Source: UBA1756 sp045130235 | GTDB lineage: Bacteria; Bacteroidota; Bacteroidia; Bacteroidales; WCHB1-69 | Direction of reading: 5' to 3' | Length of the DNA: 64,000 nucleotides | Assembly (NCBI GenBank): GCA_045130235.1 | Contig: JBGUPJ010000029.1 | Location: 10,722-74,721 of the forward strand | Shown here: positions 48,091-56,840 of the stretch, in pieces | Layout: each line of letters begins with the position of its first letter | Numbering within the stretch: position 1 is the first letter of the stretch | Translations under genes and position numbers: made by a program | The notes under the pieces: generated by a model | Told to the model about the DNA's origin: nothing | Database searches by the model: none | What the model saw: only the letters and a program-made list of their open reading frames with translations

Positions 48091-48894
48091 TTAATTACAC
48101 GATTGTAGATGAAGGGTTTGCATAAATTCGGCAAAATCAGGATTCTGATGCTGTAGCTCCTGAATTTTGTCTTTTTCGTCCAAAATATACTTTTTCAGTT
48201 CGGTCTTGTCGTCAATCGACACCTCCACATCGTTGATGTTGGGGTCGAAATGATTGCGAAGGTATTGCAGCACAGAAACTTTCTTGATAGAGAAATCATC
48301 CACCTGCATGCTGTTTCGCAATTTCAGATACACCACATTGTTTTTCACCTCCAGCGGGTAGTTTTTCAGCGGAGCCAAAAGGGTAGGCACCTTGCTGAAG
48401 ACATTGTCCACCATCGCATCCCATTGTTCCTTGAATTTCTCGAAATATTTTTCGGGATTCTCCACGGAGGATGATGCGGGTTGTTGTGGGGTTTCGGCAT
48501 CCTGTGTGGGGGTGTCGTTTTGTTGTTGTAGTAGAGACGTGCCATGGCGCGTCTCTACGATTGCAGGTTCGGTTACGGCCGGCGTTGGTTCCGGCGTAAC
48601 GATGGCGGGTTCTGTGGCCGCAGGTGTCGGTTCGGTTACCGTTGGTTCGGTATTTTGTGGTAGAGACGTGCCATGGCGCGTCTCTACGATTGCGGGTTCG
48701 GTTACGGCCGGCGTTGGTTCTGGCGTAACAATTGCGGGTTCTGTTGCGGTCGGTGTCGGTTTGGTTGTCGGTGCCGGCGCAACATTCTTCGGGGCGGGGT
48801 CGTGTACCAGATTCCGAATGGACGGACTGGGACTGACGATGGCGTCAGGCGAGACAAATCCCATTGAGGATTTCACTGGGGTCCGCGTATCCAC
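48091..48894 (-). CDS. dnaX: tau-specific C-terminal region of DnaX, in a shifted frame
   Basis: 267 aa as read from a GTG at 48894; the frame is open further, to 48957. It has a Thr/Glu/Pro-rich linker and then a helical domain (YFEKFKEQWDAMVDNVFSK, LHLQS end) of the kind that closes the long (tau) form of DNA polymerase III subunit gamma/tau and touches the polymerase. It overlaps and follows the upstream dnaX frame in a +1 (or -2) relation. No independent start is convincing. The linker has a 129-bp tandem duplication carrying a near-palindrome (separate entries). Either a natural frameshift, a programmed one, or an assembly error would explain the split. Confidence 0.65.
   Translation of the reverse strand: MDTRTPVKSSMGFVSPDAIVSPSPSIRNLVHDPAPKNVAPAPTTKPTPTATEPAIVTPEPTPAVTEPAIVETRHGTSLPQNTEPTVTEPTPAATEPAIVTPEPTPAVTEPAIVETRHGTSLLQQQNDTPTQDAETPQQPASSSVENPEKYFEKFKEQWDAMVDNVFSKVPTLLAPLKNYPLEVKNNVVYLKLRNSMQVDDFSIKKVSVLQYLRNHFDPNINDVEVSIDDKTELKKYILDEKDKIQELQHQNPDFAEFMQTLHLQSCN
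48531..48558. repeat. 28-bp near-palindrome, copy 1, inside dnaX tau linker
   Basis: GTAGAGACG and CGTCTCTAC form 9-bp arms around TGCCATGGCG, with one mismatched pair. The core GCCATGGC is itself a palindrome. It encodes VETRHGTSL-type residues in the minus-strand frame. Similar palindromes are, as I recall, scattered in other bacterial genomes. Confidence 0.85.
48660..48687. repeat. 28-bp near-palindrome, copy 2, inside dnaX tau linker
   Basis: Identical over 28 bases to the copy at 48531-48558 and exactly 129 bp away, so it was probably copied with the surrounding unit and not inserted twice. Confidence 0.85.
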
Positions 48895-48928
48895 GATACC
48901 TTGTATCGGTGCGGACAGACTTGGATTT

Positions 48929-50080
48929 TCAGCACTCCCGTGATTGCCTCGCGAATGCTACCTGTGCGCCTTTCTTCTGCTTTGTCCAAATATAGTTGGC
49001 GTTGATTTTCATGAGGCAAATCTCCACCAAAAGCCGTTTGTTGTTGGAGGCTTTATAATTGAAATCGCATTCACTGGTCAGCTCCAAAGCTCTCAACAGC
49101 AATGCCTTATCGGAATTTTGAGCCTGTGCTATGAATCTTTGTTTGATGGAGTCGGCCACTTCCATCAGCTTTACCGTCTGACTGTTTTGTGCCACCAACA
49201 GGTTGCGGAAGTGGGAGGCGAGTCCGGCGATAAAGTTCTGGCCATCAAAACCTTTCTCCAGAATTTCATCGAACAGCAGCAACGGCTTGGTGGTGTCTTC
49301 GTCAAACAGGGCATCCACCATTTTGAAGTAGTTGTCCACATCCAGCACGTTGAGGTTGGTCACGGCTGCTTCGTAGGTGATGTTGCTGCCCGAGAAGCTC
49401 ACCAGCTGGTCGAAGATGGAGAGGGCGTCACGCAGAGCGCCGTCGGCCTTGGTGGCCACCACACGCAGCGCTTCTTCTTCTGCTTTAACACCTTCTTTTT
49501 CAGCTACATATTGCAGATGTTTCATAATGTCCGTCTCCTTGATGCGCCTAAAATCATAGACTTGGCAGCGTGAGAGGATGGTCGGGATAATCTTATGCTT
49601 TTCGGTGGTCGCCATGATGAACTTGGCATACGCGGGCGGTTCCTCCAAGGTCTTGAGGAAGGCGTTGAAGGCCGACTGCGACAGCATGTGAACCTCATCG
49701 ATGATGTACACCTTGTATTTGGCGCCTACTGGAGCCAGGCGCACCTGCTCAACCAGGGCGCGGATGTCCTCCACCGAGTTGTTGGAGGCCGCGTCGAGCT
49801 CATACACGTTGAACGAAGCCGATGCGTTGAAGGCTTTGCACGACTCGCACTCGTTGCAGGGCTCGAAGTCGGGTGTGGGGTTGTCGCAGTTGAGAGCCTT
49901 GGCGAAGATACGCGCACAGGTGGTTTTGCCCACCCCCCTCGGACCGCAGAACAGGAAAGTCTGCGCCACCTGATGGGTTTTGATGGCGTTCTTCAGCGTC
50001 GAGGTGATATGCTCCTGTCCCACCACCGAGTTGAAGGTGGTCGGACGGTACTTTCGGGCTGATACGATGAAATTATCCAT
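48929..50080 (-). CDS. dnaX: DNA polymerase III gamma/tau (gamma-sized part)
   Basis: 383 aa. Clamp-loader ATPase motifs: Walker A FCGPRGVGKTT near residues 44-54, a zinc knuckle of four Cys (one in LNCDNPT, then CNECESC), Walker B IIDEVH, and sensor/SRC motif ILSRC. Domains I-III are complete, ending in LLVEICLMKINAN. The last 15 residues before the stop (KKGAQVAFARQSREC) do not look like family sequence, and the tau continuation lies in another frame from about 48957. The gamma form loads the sliding clamp. It is followed at once by the tau region and lies 68 bp after pfkA. Confidence 0.92.
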   Translation of the reverse strand: MDNFIVSARKYRPTTFNSVVGQEHITSTLKNAIKTHQVAQTFLFCGPRGVGKTTCARIFAKALNCDNPTPDFEPCNECESCKAFNASASFNVYELDAASNNSVEDIRALVEQVRLAPVGAKYKVYIIDEVHMLSQSAFNAFLKTLEEPPAYAKFIMATTEKHKIIPTILSRCQVYDFRRIKETDIMKHLQYVAEKEGVKAEEEALRVVATKADGALRDALSIFDQLVSFSGSNITYEAAVTNLNVLDVDNYFKMVDALFDEDTTKPLLLFDEILEKGFDGQNFIAGLASHFRNLLVAQNSQTVKLMEVADSIKQRFIAQAQNSDKALLLRALELTSECDFNYKASNNKRLLVEICLMKINANYIWTKQKKGAQVAFARQSREC

Positions 50081-50108
50081 ATTGTTGTCGTTTATTTATA
50101 ATCTAAAA

Positions 50109-50148
50109 TCTCACTCTTTACTTTTTACTCTTCACTCTTTACTCCTCA
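50109..50148. repeat. Pyrimidine-rich short direct repeats
   Basis: CACTCTTTACT recurs, with TTTTTACTCTT between and TTTACTC at the end, in the 68 bp between pfkA and dnaX on the plus strand. The low complexity suggests slippage-derived repeats. No promoter was found inside. Confidence 0.55.
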
Positions 50149-51255
50149 TTAGGGAATGTCGCCGAAGGAGATGCCCACACCACGGGCGGTGCGGACCAAA
50201 TCGCTGGTGGCGGGTTTCACAAAGTTGGGGGTCTCCAAGGCCTTTTCGAGCGAGACATAGGAGATTTTGGGATGGTTGTAAACCACCATGTTGCCATATT
50301 TCTCTTCCTTGATGAGTTCCACGGCCTTCACGCCGAATTCGGTGGCCAGCACGCGGTCGTAGGCGATGGGAGTGCCACCGCGCTGCAGGTGTCCCAGCAC
50401 GGTCACGCGGATGTCGTGCTCGATGCCGATGGCCTCCAATTCGGCTTTCAGTTTCTCGCCCACGCCGCCCAGTTTGATGTGGCGGTCGCCGACAGCGGTG
50501 GGCGCTACGCCTGTCACCTTGCCGTCCAGCGACTTAGCGCCTTCTGCAATCACGATGTTACAGAAGCCGTAGTTGTTCTGGTAACGCGAGGCAATCTTGT
50601 TGGCGATGATACGCGGGTCGTAGGGGATTTCGGGGATGATGCACACCTCGGCGCCGCCAGCGATGGCGGTGTTCAGCGCAATCCAGCCCGCGTCGCGCCC
50701 CATCACCTCCATGATGAACACGCGGTTGTGACTCGAAGCGGTGGTCACCAACTTGTCGAAAGCCTCCGTGGCAATCTCCACTGCGGTTTGGAAACCGAAG
50801 GTGAAGTCGGTACACGAAAGGTCGTTGTCGATGGTTTTCGGCACCCCCACCACGTTGAAGCCCATCTTAGCCAGTTGCAGGGAGATACGTTGCGAGCCGT
50901 CGCCGCCGATGTTGATGATGGCGTCGAAGCCCATCTCGTTGAAACGCTGTTTCATCAGCTGCGAGCGGTCTTCTATCACCCACGAGCCGTCGGGTTGGCG
51001 CACCGGAAAGTGGAATGGGCCGCCCTTGTTGGTGGTTTTAATGATGGTGCCGCCCTGTACGTGGATGCCGGCCACGTCGCTCTCCGTCAGCCGACGGATG
51101 TCCACCGTGTCGCGCAAAATGCCGTTGAACGACTCCACACAGCCATATACCTTCATGTCGGGCTCTTGCGCCGCACGTTTCACAATGCCACGTATCACGG
51201 CATTCAGTCCAGGACAATCGCCCCCGCCGGTGGCTACTAAAATTTTCTTCCCCAT
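50149..51255 (-). CDS. pfkA: 6-phosphofructokinase, group III (ATP-type signature)
   Basis: 368 aa. A GGGDCPGLNAVIRG loop begins the family fold. The phosphoryl-donor signature is GGDGS at 117-121 (a Gly here points to ATP, whereas PPi enzymes have Asp) together with PKTIDND (139-145), where the Lys is typical of group III and PPi enzymes and unlike the Gly of group I. The MGRDAGW motif and GHLQRGG binding loop are present. It phosphorylates fructose 6-phosphate in glycolysis. It follows the mscS gene by 2 bp. ATP use is the better guess but not certain. Confidence 0.94.
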   Translation of the reverse strand: MGKKILVATGGGDCPGLNAVIRGIVKRAAQEPDMKVYGCVESFNGILRDTVDIRRLTESDVAGIHVQGGTIIKTTNKGGPFHFPVRQPDGSWVIEDRSQLMKQRFNEMGFDAIINIGGDGSQRISLQLAKMGFNVVGVPKTIDNDLSCTDFTFGFQTAVEIATEAFDKLVTTASSHNRVFIMEVMGRDAGWIALNTAIAGGAEVCIIPEIPYDPRIIANKIASRYQNNYGFCNIVIAEGAKSLDGKVTGVAPTAVGDRHIKLGGVGEKLKAELEAIGIEHDIRVTVLGHLQRGGTPIAYDRVLATEFGVKAVELIKEEKYGNMVVYNHPKISYVSLEKALETPNFVKPATSDLVRTARGVGISFGDIP

Positions 51256-51257
51256 AG

Positions 51258-52094
51258 TTATTTGTTGTTAATATGAACCGTCATCTGACTGAACGGTATC
51301 TCAATGTTATTCTTGCCTAAAGTTTCGTAAGTGTCTTGCTGCAAGGCGGCTAATACCGTGAGGTAGTCATCTGACTTCACCCAAGCCCGTACTTGCAGAT
51401 CGACAGAACTATTGCCGAGCCCCGTCACGATCACGGTGGGCTCGTTGCCTTCGTCCTGCATGATAAGCGGGTACTTTTTGGTCATCTCCACCAAAACCTC
51501 GCGTGCTTTGTTCACATCTTCGCCGTAGGCAATGCCCACATTCACCTCCACCCTGCGCTTGCCACTGCGTGTGTAGTTGGTCACCGTGTTAGTGGCTAAC
51601 TGTGTGTTGGGCACAATCACAATCTTGTTGTCTAATGTTCGCAGAATGGTGTTGAAGATCTGGATTTCCTGAACTGTGCCGGAGAGGCCGCCCTGTTCGA
51701 TGAAATCACCCACTTTGAAAGGCTTCAGTATCAAGATGATAACACCACCTGCAAAATTTTGCAAGGTGCCTTGCAGCGCCATACCGACTGCCAATCCAGC
51801 GGCACCTAAGATGGCGATGAACGAGGTCATCTGGATGCCCAACATTTCCGCTACAGCGATGATGAGCAAGGTCTTCAATATAATGTCGATGACAGAGTGC
51901 AGGAACGACTGTAGGGACTTGTCAAATTTCTTTTTCTCAAAAATTTTGTGTAGAAAACCTGTGAACCACTTGATGAGTTTCCATCCTATAAACAGGAAAA
52001 GCAGGGAATAGATCAGTCTCGGCACATACTGGAACAGCACGCCCGAACAAAAAGATTTTAATCCTTCAAACAGTTGCAATCCTTCTTCTTTCAT
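51258..52094 (-). CDS. mscS: Small-conductance mechanosensitive channel, MscS family
   Basis: 278 aa. Three membrane helices occupy the first 115 residues; the third, with GAAGLAVGMALQGTLQNFAG, is the Gly/Ala pore helix. The MscS beta domain follows (GDFIEQGGLSGTVQEI, IVIVPNTQLATNTVTNY) and a C-terminal alpha/beta domain. The heptamer opens on membrane tension and releases solutes. With MscL at 39165 the window carries both mechanosensitive channel types. It shares an operon with pfkA (2-bp gap), an unusual pairing. A TATTTTTG box lies 55 bases before the ATG. Confidence 0.93.
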   Translation of the reverse strand: MKEEGLQLFEGLKSFCSGVLFQYVPRLIYSLLFLFIGWKLIKWFTGFLHKIFEKKKFDKSLQSFLHSVIDIILKTLLIIAVAEMLGIQMTSFIAILGAAGLAVGMALQGTLQNFAGGVIILILKPFKVGDFIEQGGLSGTVQEIQIFNTILRTLDNKIVIVPNTQLATNTVTNYTRSGKRRVEVNVGIAYGEDVNKAREVLVEMTKKYPLIMQDEGNEPTVIVTGLGNSSVDLQVRAWVKSDDYLTVLAALQQDTYETLGKNNIEIPFSQMTVHINNK

Positions 52095-52148
52095 TTTCTA
52101 ATTCTAACGTATTGATTATTAGAGTTTATTAAAATTTTCGAAAGTATG

Positions 52149-52156
52149 CAAAAATA
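52149..52156 (-). promoter_or_regulatory. Promoter -7 box of the mscS-pfkA operon
   Basis: TATTTTTG on the minus strand, in a 160-bp divergent region shared with the gene at 52255. Confidence 0.5.
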
Positions 52157-52228
52157 CATTTTTTTTTTCGATTTTTCAGGGCATTCTTGAAATTTTATTT
52201 ACAGAGTTTATTTTTCAATAAAAACCCG

Positions 52229-52236
52229 TACATTTG
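52229..52236 (+). promoter_or_regulatory. Promoter -7 box of the gene at 52255
   Basis: TACATTTG fits TAnnTTTG, 18 bases before the ATG. It may drive the run of five rightward genes, although a second box precedes the LD-carboxypeptidase gene. Confidence 0.5.
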
Positions 52237-52254
52237 CAGCCGATTTTTTAAGAG

Positions 52255-53043
52255 ATGAAAAAGGTTGTACTGATTATCACATTGCTTTTGGCTTTCACCA
52301 GCTTCAGCGCTTACGCCCAACGGGGTGCCGATGTGGAATTGCGCGCTGGGGAAGTGGATTCTACCACCCACTTTATCTGGGGAAGTGCCAGTTTCGCCTA
52401 TCAATGGCCTTTCGGCTCCCTCAAGGAGACTTTTAAGTCGAACATGAACATCGGTGCTGACCTGACTTATAAGTCCAACAAAAACTGGACCGTCAGCCTC
52501 GACTTCAACTACCTTTTCGGTTCCAAACTGCGCAACCAGGCCGCGGTTGTGGGTCCCGATATGCTCACTTCCAACGGCGACCTCATTGATGGCAACGGTC
52601 TCAAAGCCACCATTTACTTTGAAGGCCGCTACTGGAATCTCAGTCTCGGAGTGGGAAAAATCTTTCCCGTGTGCCGCTGGCGCAATTCAGGTATTTGGCT
52701 GAAAGTCAACGCTGGATATTTTGAACACAAAATCCGCATCAACGACCCCGACGATCAGATTCCACAGCTCGCCGACCCCTACCGAAAATGCTACGACCAA
52801 CGCTGCAACGGCTTCTGCCTCACCCAATTCATAGGCTATCTCTTTATGCAGAAAGTGCGTGTGTGCAGCTTCTATGCCGGCTTCGAGGTTTCCGAAATTT
52901 GGAGCAAAAGCAGCCGTGACTTTAACATCGTGTTGGGCGGAAAAGACGAGACAAAGAAATTCAGCGTGCTTATCGGCCCCAAAATCGGCTGGGTGATACC
53001 CCTTTACGAAAAGCGCAAAATCCAAACCCTCTACCGCTATTAA
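52255..53043 (+). CDS. Probable outer-membrane beta-barrel protein
   Basis: 262 aa. A signal peptide (KKVVLIITLLLAFTSFSAYA, cut before QRGAD) is followed by alternating polar/aromatic strands (FAYQWPFGSL, IGADLTYKSNKNW, FYAGFEVSEIW, KIGWVIPL) of a small barrel. The final residues IQTLYRY lack a terminal Phe but end in an aromatic residue. It starts the rightward run and lies 8 bp before waaA. That context suggests a role at the cell surface. No known family is assigned. Confidence 0.72.
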   Translation: MKKVVLIITLLLAFTSFSAYAQRGADVELRAGEVDSTTHFIWGSASFAYQWPFGSLKETFKSNMNIGADLTYKSNKNWTVSLDFNYLFGSKLRNQAAVVGPDMLTSNGDLIDGNGLKATIYFEGRYWNLSLGVGKIFPVCRWRNSGIWLKVNAGYFEHKIRINDPDDQIPQLADPYRKCYDQRCNGFCLTQFIGYLFMQKVRVCSFYAGFEVSEIWSKSSRDFNIVLGGKDETKKFSVLIGPKIGWVIPLYEKRKIQTLYRY

Positions 53044-53051
53044 CCCGCGAC

Positions 53052-54281
53052 ATGAGACTGCTCTACACTTTTTCCATCCATCTGTACAACGCAGCTATCA
53101 CGATTGCGGCACTTTTCAATGAAAAAGCGAGACTTTTGCACCGTGGACGAAAATCCACTTTCCCCATACTGAAAGAAAAGTGTGCCGGGAAGTCTGTGAT
53201 TTGGTTGCACGCTGCCTCATTGGGCGAGTATGAGCAGGGTAAACCATTGATACAGAAGTTGAAACAACGGTACCCTAATGCCACTTTCCTCGTCACCTTT
53301 TTCTCCCCTTCAGGCTATGAAGTGAAGAAAAATGATGCGGATATCGACATTGCCTGCTACCTGCCTGGCGATACGCCCAAGCGAGTCTGGCAATTTCTTG
53401 ACATAGTGCAGCCGCAGATGGCCTTTTTTGTCAAGTACGAATATTGGTATAATTTTATGAAGGGATTGAAAGACAGAAAGATACCTTTCTACTATCTCTC
53501 TGCCATCTTCCGTCCGACACAGTATTTTTTCAAGCCTTACGGGAAGTGGTTCGCCCGACAACTTCACGACTGCACTCACTTCTTTGTTCAAAATGAAGAG
53601 TCTAGTCAATTATTGCAAAATATTGGTATAGAAAATGTTACAATAACTGGAGACACCCGCTTCGACCGCGTTTATACGATTGCGCAGCAAAATGAAAAAC
53701 TCGATTTTATTGAGCAGTTTAAGGGCGACAAGAAACTTCTGGTCGTGGGTAGCAGCTGGCAGCCCGATGAAAATGTGGTACATCAAATCTACGACTTCAT
53801 CAAAAATGACTATAAAATCGTTTTTGCTCCTCATATTATTAGTAAAGAACATGTTAACGGTATAAAATCGCTTTTTCAAATAGAAAAGATTATCTGTTTT
53901 TCGGAGAAGAGTGACCAAAATTTGGCAGAGTATGACCTCTTTATCGTTGACACCATCGGTCTGTTAAGCCGCATTTATAAGTATGCGGATGTGGCGATGG
54001 TGGGTGGCGGTTTTGAAACAGGACTGCACAACACGCTGGAGGCGGCTGTTTTTGGCATTCCTGTGTTTTTTGGTCCCAAATATGCCAAGTTCAATGAAGC
54101 GATTGAACTGGTGCGCCGCCAAGGCGGTTTCTCGATACAAAATGCCGATGAGATGCATCGGATTATGGAGAGATTTCGCTGTGAACCAAATTTTTACCAG
54201 AAAACTTGTCAGATTTGTTCCGATTTTGTAAAGGAAAACCTCGGTGCCTGCGACAAGATTCTTGCCGAACTCAACTTCTAA
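53052..54281 (+). CDS. waaA: 3-deoxy-D-manno-octulosonic acid (Kdo) transferase
   Basis: 409 aa, normal length for the GT30 family. The first region shows a membrane-anchoring helix and the acceptor-side loop HAASLGEYEQGKPLI with the family Glu. The C-terminal half has VVGSSWQPDE, IVDTIGLLSRIYKYADVAMV and GGGFETGLHNTLEAA, the CMP-Kdo-binding region. It adds Kdo to lipid A precursor at the inner face of the inner membrane, so the organism makes LPS-type lipid. It lies 8 bp after the barrel protein gene and 9 bp before priA. Confidence 0.95.
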   Translation: MRLLYTFSIHLYNAAITIAALFNEKARLLHRGRKSTFPILKEKCAGKSVIWLHAASLGEYEQGKPLIQKLKQRYPNATFLVTFFSPSGYEVKKNDADIDIACYLPGDTPKRVWQFLDIVQPQMAFFVKYEYWYNFMKGLKDRKIPFYYLSAIFRPTQYFFKPYGKWFARQLHDCTHFFVQNEESSQLLQNIGIENVTITGDTRFDRVYTIAQQNEKLDFIEQFKGDKKLLVVGSSWQPDENVVHQIYDFIKNDYKIVFAPHIISKEHVNGIKSLFQIEKIICFSEKSDQNLAEYDLFIVDTIGLLSRIYKYADVAMVGGGFETGLHNTLEAAVFGIPVFFGPKYAKFNEAIELVRRQGGFSIQNADEMHRIMERFRCEPNFYQKTCQICSDFVKENLGACDKILAELNF

Positions 54282-54290
54282 ACCTTTACT

Positions 54291-56789
54291 ATGGAAACTT
54301 TTTTTGCCGAAATTCTGTTGCCCCTTCCTCTTAAAGGCACTTTTTCCTATCGCATACCGCAGGTATTGGTAGAAAGGGTGAAATTTGGTGTCCGTGTGGT
54401 GGTGCCGTTCGGCAAAAATAAGCTCTATTCGGGCTTGGTGGTAAAAGTACATAATGTTGTACCACATACTATTAACATCAAATATATATCAGATGTGATC
54501 GACGAGATGCCCGTCATCTCTGAACAGCAGCTACAGCTATGGCAGTGGATGGCCGATTATTACCTCTGCACGTTAGGGGAGGTGATGGCCTGCGCCCTGC
54601 CGTCGGCTCTGAAACTGGCAGGCGAGACCCACGTGCAGCTCCATCCCGATTTCGATGGCGACCTGTCGCAACTCAATGAACATGAGGTGAACATCGTGGA
54701 AACGGTGGCCCACCACAAAACCACCACCATCAGCGAACTCTCTAAAACTCTGCAACTTCCGAAAATTCATCCCTATATTAAGTCGTTGGTTGAAAAGCAG
54801 ATTATTCTTACCGATGAAGAAATCCGCGACCCGTACCGGCCCAAGCGCGAAACATACATTTCATTGGCTGAACCTTACGCTCACGATGAAGAAAAACTCT
54901 ATGCACTGCTCAACGAACTGGAGGCTTCTAAAAAGACGGCTAAACAAGCGCAGGTGATGCTTGCTTTTCTGAGCACTCTGCAAAAAAATGGCATATTCAA
55001 TGACTTTTCTCAAAGTATCACTAAAAAGGAATTAACAGAAAATCATAGTGTTTCATCATCTTCTTTACAAAAATTAATTGAGAAGAATGTGATGGTGATG
55101 AAAGAGGTTATCATCAGTCGTTTGCAGACTTTCGATGCGCAGGAGTCGGCGGAGAGCATCCAGTTCTCGGAGGCACAGACCACTGCTTTGTCGCAAATTC
55201 GACAACAGATGGGGCATTTTTCCTGTGTGTTGCTGCACGGCGTGACGGGAAGCGGAAAGACGGAGATGTATATCAAGCTGATTGATGAAGTGTTAAAGAG
55301 CGGGAAGCAGGTGTTGTATTTGTTGCCGGAGATTGCCCTTACCTCACAGATTGTCAATCGGTTAAGAAAATATTTCGGGGATAAAGTCGGAGTGTATCAC
55401 TCGCGGTTCAACGAGTACGAACGGGTGGAGATTTGGGAGCGCGTGCTGAACAGCGAGCACGCTTCAGGCGACAAATACCAGCTGGTGCTGGGTGCACGGT
55501 CGGCTTTGTTGTTACCATTCAGCAATTTAGGCCTTATCGTGGTGGATGAGGAGCACGACCAGTCGTACAAGCAGCTGGATCCGGCGCCGCGCTATCATGC
55601 CCGCGATTGTGCGGTGATTTTGGCGCAGTTGCATCACGCCAAAGTGTTGTTGGGAACGGCCACGCCTTCCTTGGAGACTTTCTACAATGTTCAGCAGAAA
55701 AAATATGGTTATGTACCTCTGATGCAACGATTTGCCAAAAGCGTTCTGCCGGAGGTTTGGGTGGTGAACATGGTGGAAAGTGCGCGACAGAAGAAAGTAA
55801 CAGGCATTTTTTCACAATTTTTAATAGACAAAATTGCAGCGGCATTAGAAAAGAAGGAGCAGGTGATCCTGTTCCAAAACCGACGGGGATACTCGCTGCG
55901 GATGATTTGCAACACCTGCCAGACCTCACCCACCTGCAAATATTGCGATGTGACGCTAACTTACCACAAACGCAGCAACTTACTGAAATGCCACTATTGC
56001 GGTTACGCCATCGATGTGCCCAAGGAGTGTCCTACCTGCCACAGCACCGATGTTGAGATGCGAGGGTTCGGCACCGAAAAAATTGAGGATGAACTGGCAG
56101 CATTGTTTCCCCATGCGGTGGTACAGCGCATGGACATGGACACCACCCGCTCGAAAAACGGCCATCAAAGAATCATCTCCGATTTTGAGCAACACAAGAC
56201 AGATATTCTTGTTGGCACACAGATGGTTACAAAAGGGTTGGATTTTGACCGGGTGTCGGTGGTGGGGGTGCTGAGTGCTGACAACCTTATCAGCTTCCCA
56301 GATTTTCGGGCGTTTGAAAGAGCCTTTCAGATCATGTCGCAAGTGAGCGGACGTGCGGGACGGAAAGAGGTGCCCGGAACGGTGGTTATCCAGAGCTATC
56401 AGCCCGACCATCCGGCCCTCAAGTATGTTGTTAGCAATGATTTTGCCTCAATGTATCGCTCTCAAATTGCTGAGAGAAAGCAGTTTGGTTATCCTCCTAT
56501 TTGTAGGTTGATCAAACTCACGTTGAAGCATACCGACGAGGCTTTACTGAACGAGGCAGCTGATGTGCTGGCTCAAAGTCTGCGTGCTGCTTTCCCCGGA
56601 CAGGTGTTGGGTCCTGAGTTTCCGCTGGTGGCCAAGATACAGTTGCAATATTTGAAGGATATTTGGATCAAATTCCCAAAAGATCTGCAGTTGAATAACA
56701 GAAAGTTACATTTAGAAGAGTTGCTTCAGCAGTTTCGCATGCATACTCGCTTTAAAGCAGTGAGAGTGGTGGTGAATGTGGATGCTTGA
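54291..56789 (+). CDS. priA: Primosomal protein N' (PriA helicase)
   Basis: 832 aa. The N-terminal DNA-binding part comes first, followed by helicase motifs: Walker A GVTGSGKTEMY near residues 317-327, DEEHD near 420, and GTATPSLET. The zinc-binding insert has Cys pairs (CNTC, CKYC, CHYC and CPTC) at about 540-590, and motifs V-VI appear in GTQMVTKGLDFD and QVSGRAGR. PriA restarts stalled replication forks. It follows waaA by 9 bp. The gene ends about 50 bases before the LD-carboxypeptidase, which has its own promoter box. Confidence 0.96.
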   Translation: METFFAEILLPLPLKGTFSYRIPQVLVERVKFGVRVVVPFGKNKLYSGLVVKVHNVVPHTINIKYISDVIDEMPVISEQQLQLWQWMADYYLCTLGEVMACALPSALKLAGETHVQLHPDFDGDLSQLNEHEVNIVETVAHHKTTTISELSKTLQLPKIHPYIKSLVEKQIILTDEEIRDPYRPKRETYISLAEPYAHDEEKLYALLNELEASKKTAKQAQVMLAFLSTLQKNGIFNDFSQSITKKELTENHSVSSSSLQKLIEKNVMVMKEVIISRLQTFDAQESAESIQFSEAQTTALSQIRQQMGHFSCVLLHGVTGSGKTEMYIKLIDEVLKSGKQVLYLLPEIALTSQIVNRLRKYFGDKVGVYHSRFNEYERVEIWERVLNSEHASGDKYQLVLGARSALLLPFSNLGLIVVDEEHDQSYKQLDPAPRYHARDCAVILAQLHHAKVLLGTATPSLETFYNVQQKKYGYVPLMQRFAKSVLPEVWVVNMVESARQKKVTGIFSQFLIDKIAAALEKKEQVILFQNRRGYSLRMICNTCQTSPTCKYCDVTLTYHKRSNLLKCHYCGYAIDVPKECPTCHSTDVEMRGFGTEKIEDELAALFPHAVVQRMDMDTTRSKNGHQRIISDFEQHKTDILVGTQMVTKGLDFDRVSVVGVLSADNLISFPDFRAFERAFQIMSQVSGRAGRKEVPGTVVIQSYQPDHPALKYVVSNDFASMYRSQIAERKQFGYPPICRLIKLTLKHTDEALLNEAADVLAQSLRAAFPGQVLGPEFPLVAKIQLQYLKDIWIKFPKDLQLNNRKLHLEELLQQFRMHTRFKAVRVVVNVDA

Positions 56790-56808
56790 TACTTTCCGAA
56801 AAATTGTG

Positions 56809-56816
56809 TATTTTTG
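56809..56816 (+). promoter_or_regulatory. Promoter -7 box of the LD-carboxypeptidase gene
   Basis: TATTTTTG fits TAnnTTTG and lies 24 bases before the chosen ATG at 56841, which argues against the in-frame earlier start at 56814. Confidence 0.55.
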
Positions 56817-56840
56817 CATTCTCAAAATCAACCAACCGCA

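Larger units (their letters stand above)
48531..48788. repeat. 129-bp tandem duplication in the tau linker
   Basis: The units 48531-48659 and 48660-48788 are nearly the same over about 100 bp; the shift of 129 bp equals 43 codons, so the frame is kept. Each unit begins with the 28-bp palindrome. The encoded repeat is TEPAIVTPEPTPAVTEPAIV and ETRHGTSL. Confidence 0.8.

Noticed and set aside
48531..48687. The two 28-bp palindromes as a CRISPR array or transposon ends
   Set aside because: There are only two copies, they sit in an in-frame 129-bp duplication, and no cas gene or transposase is nearby.
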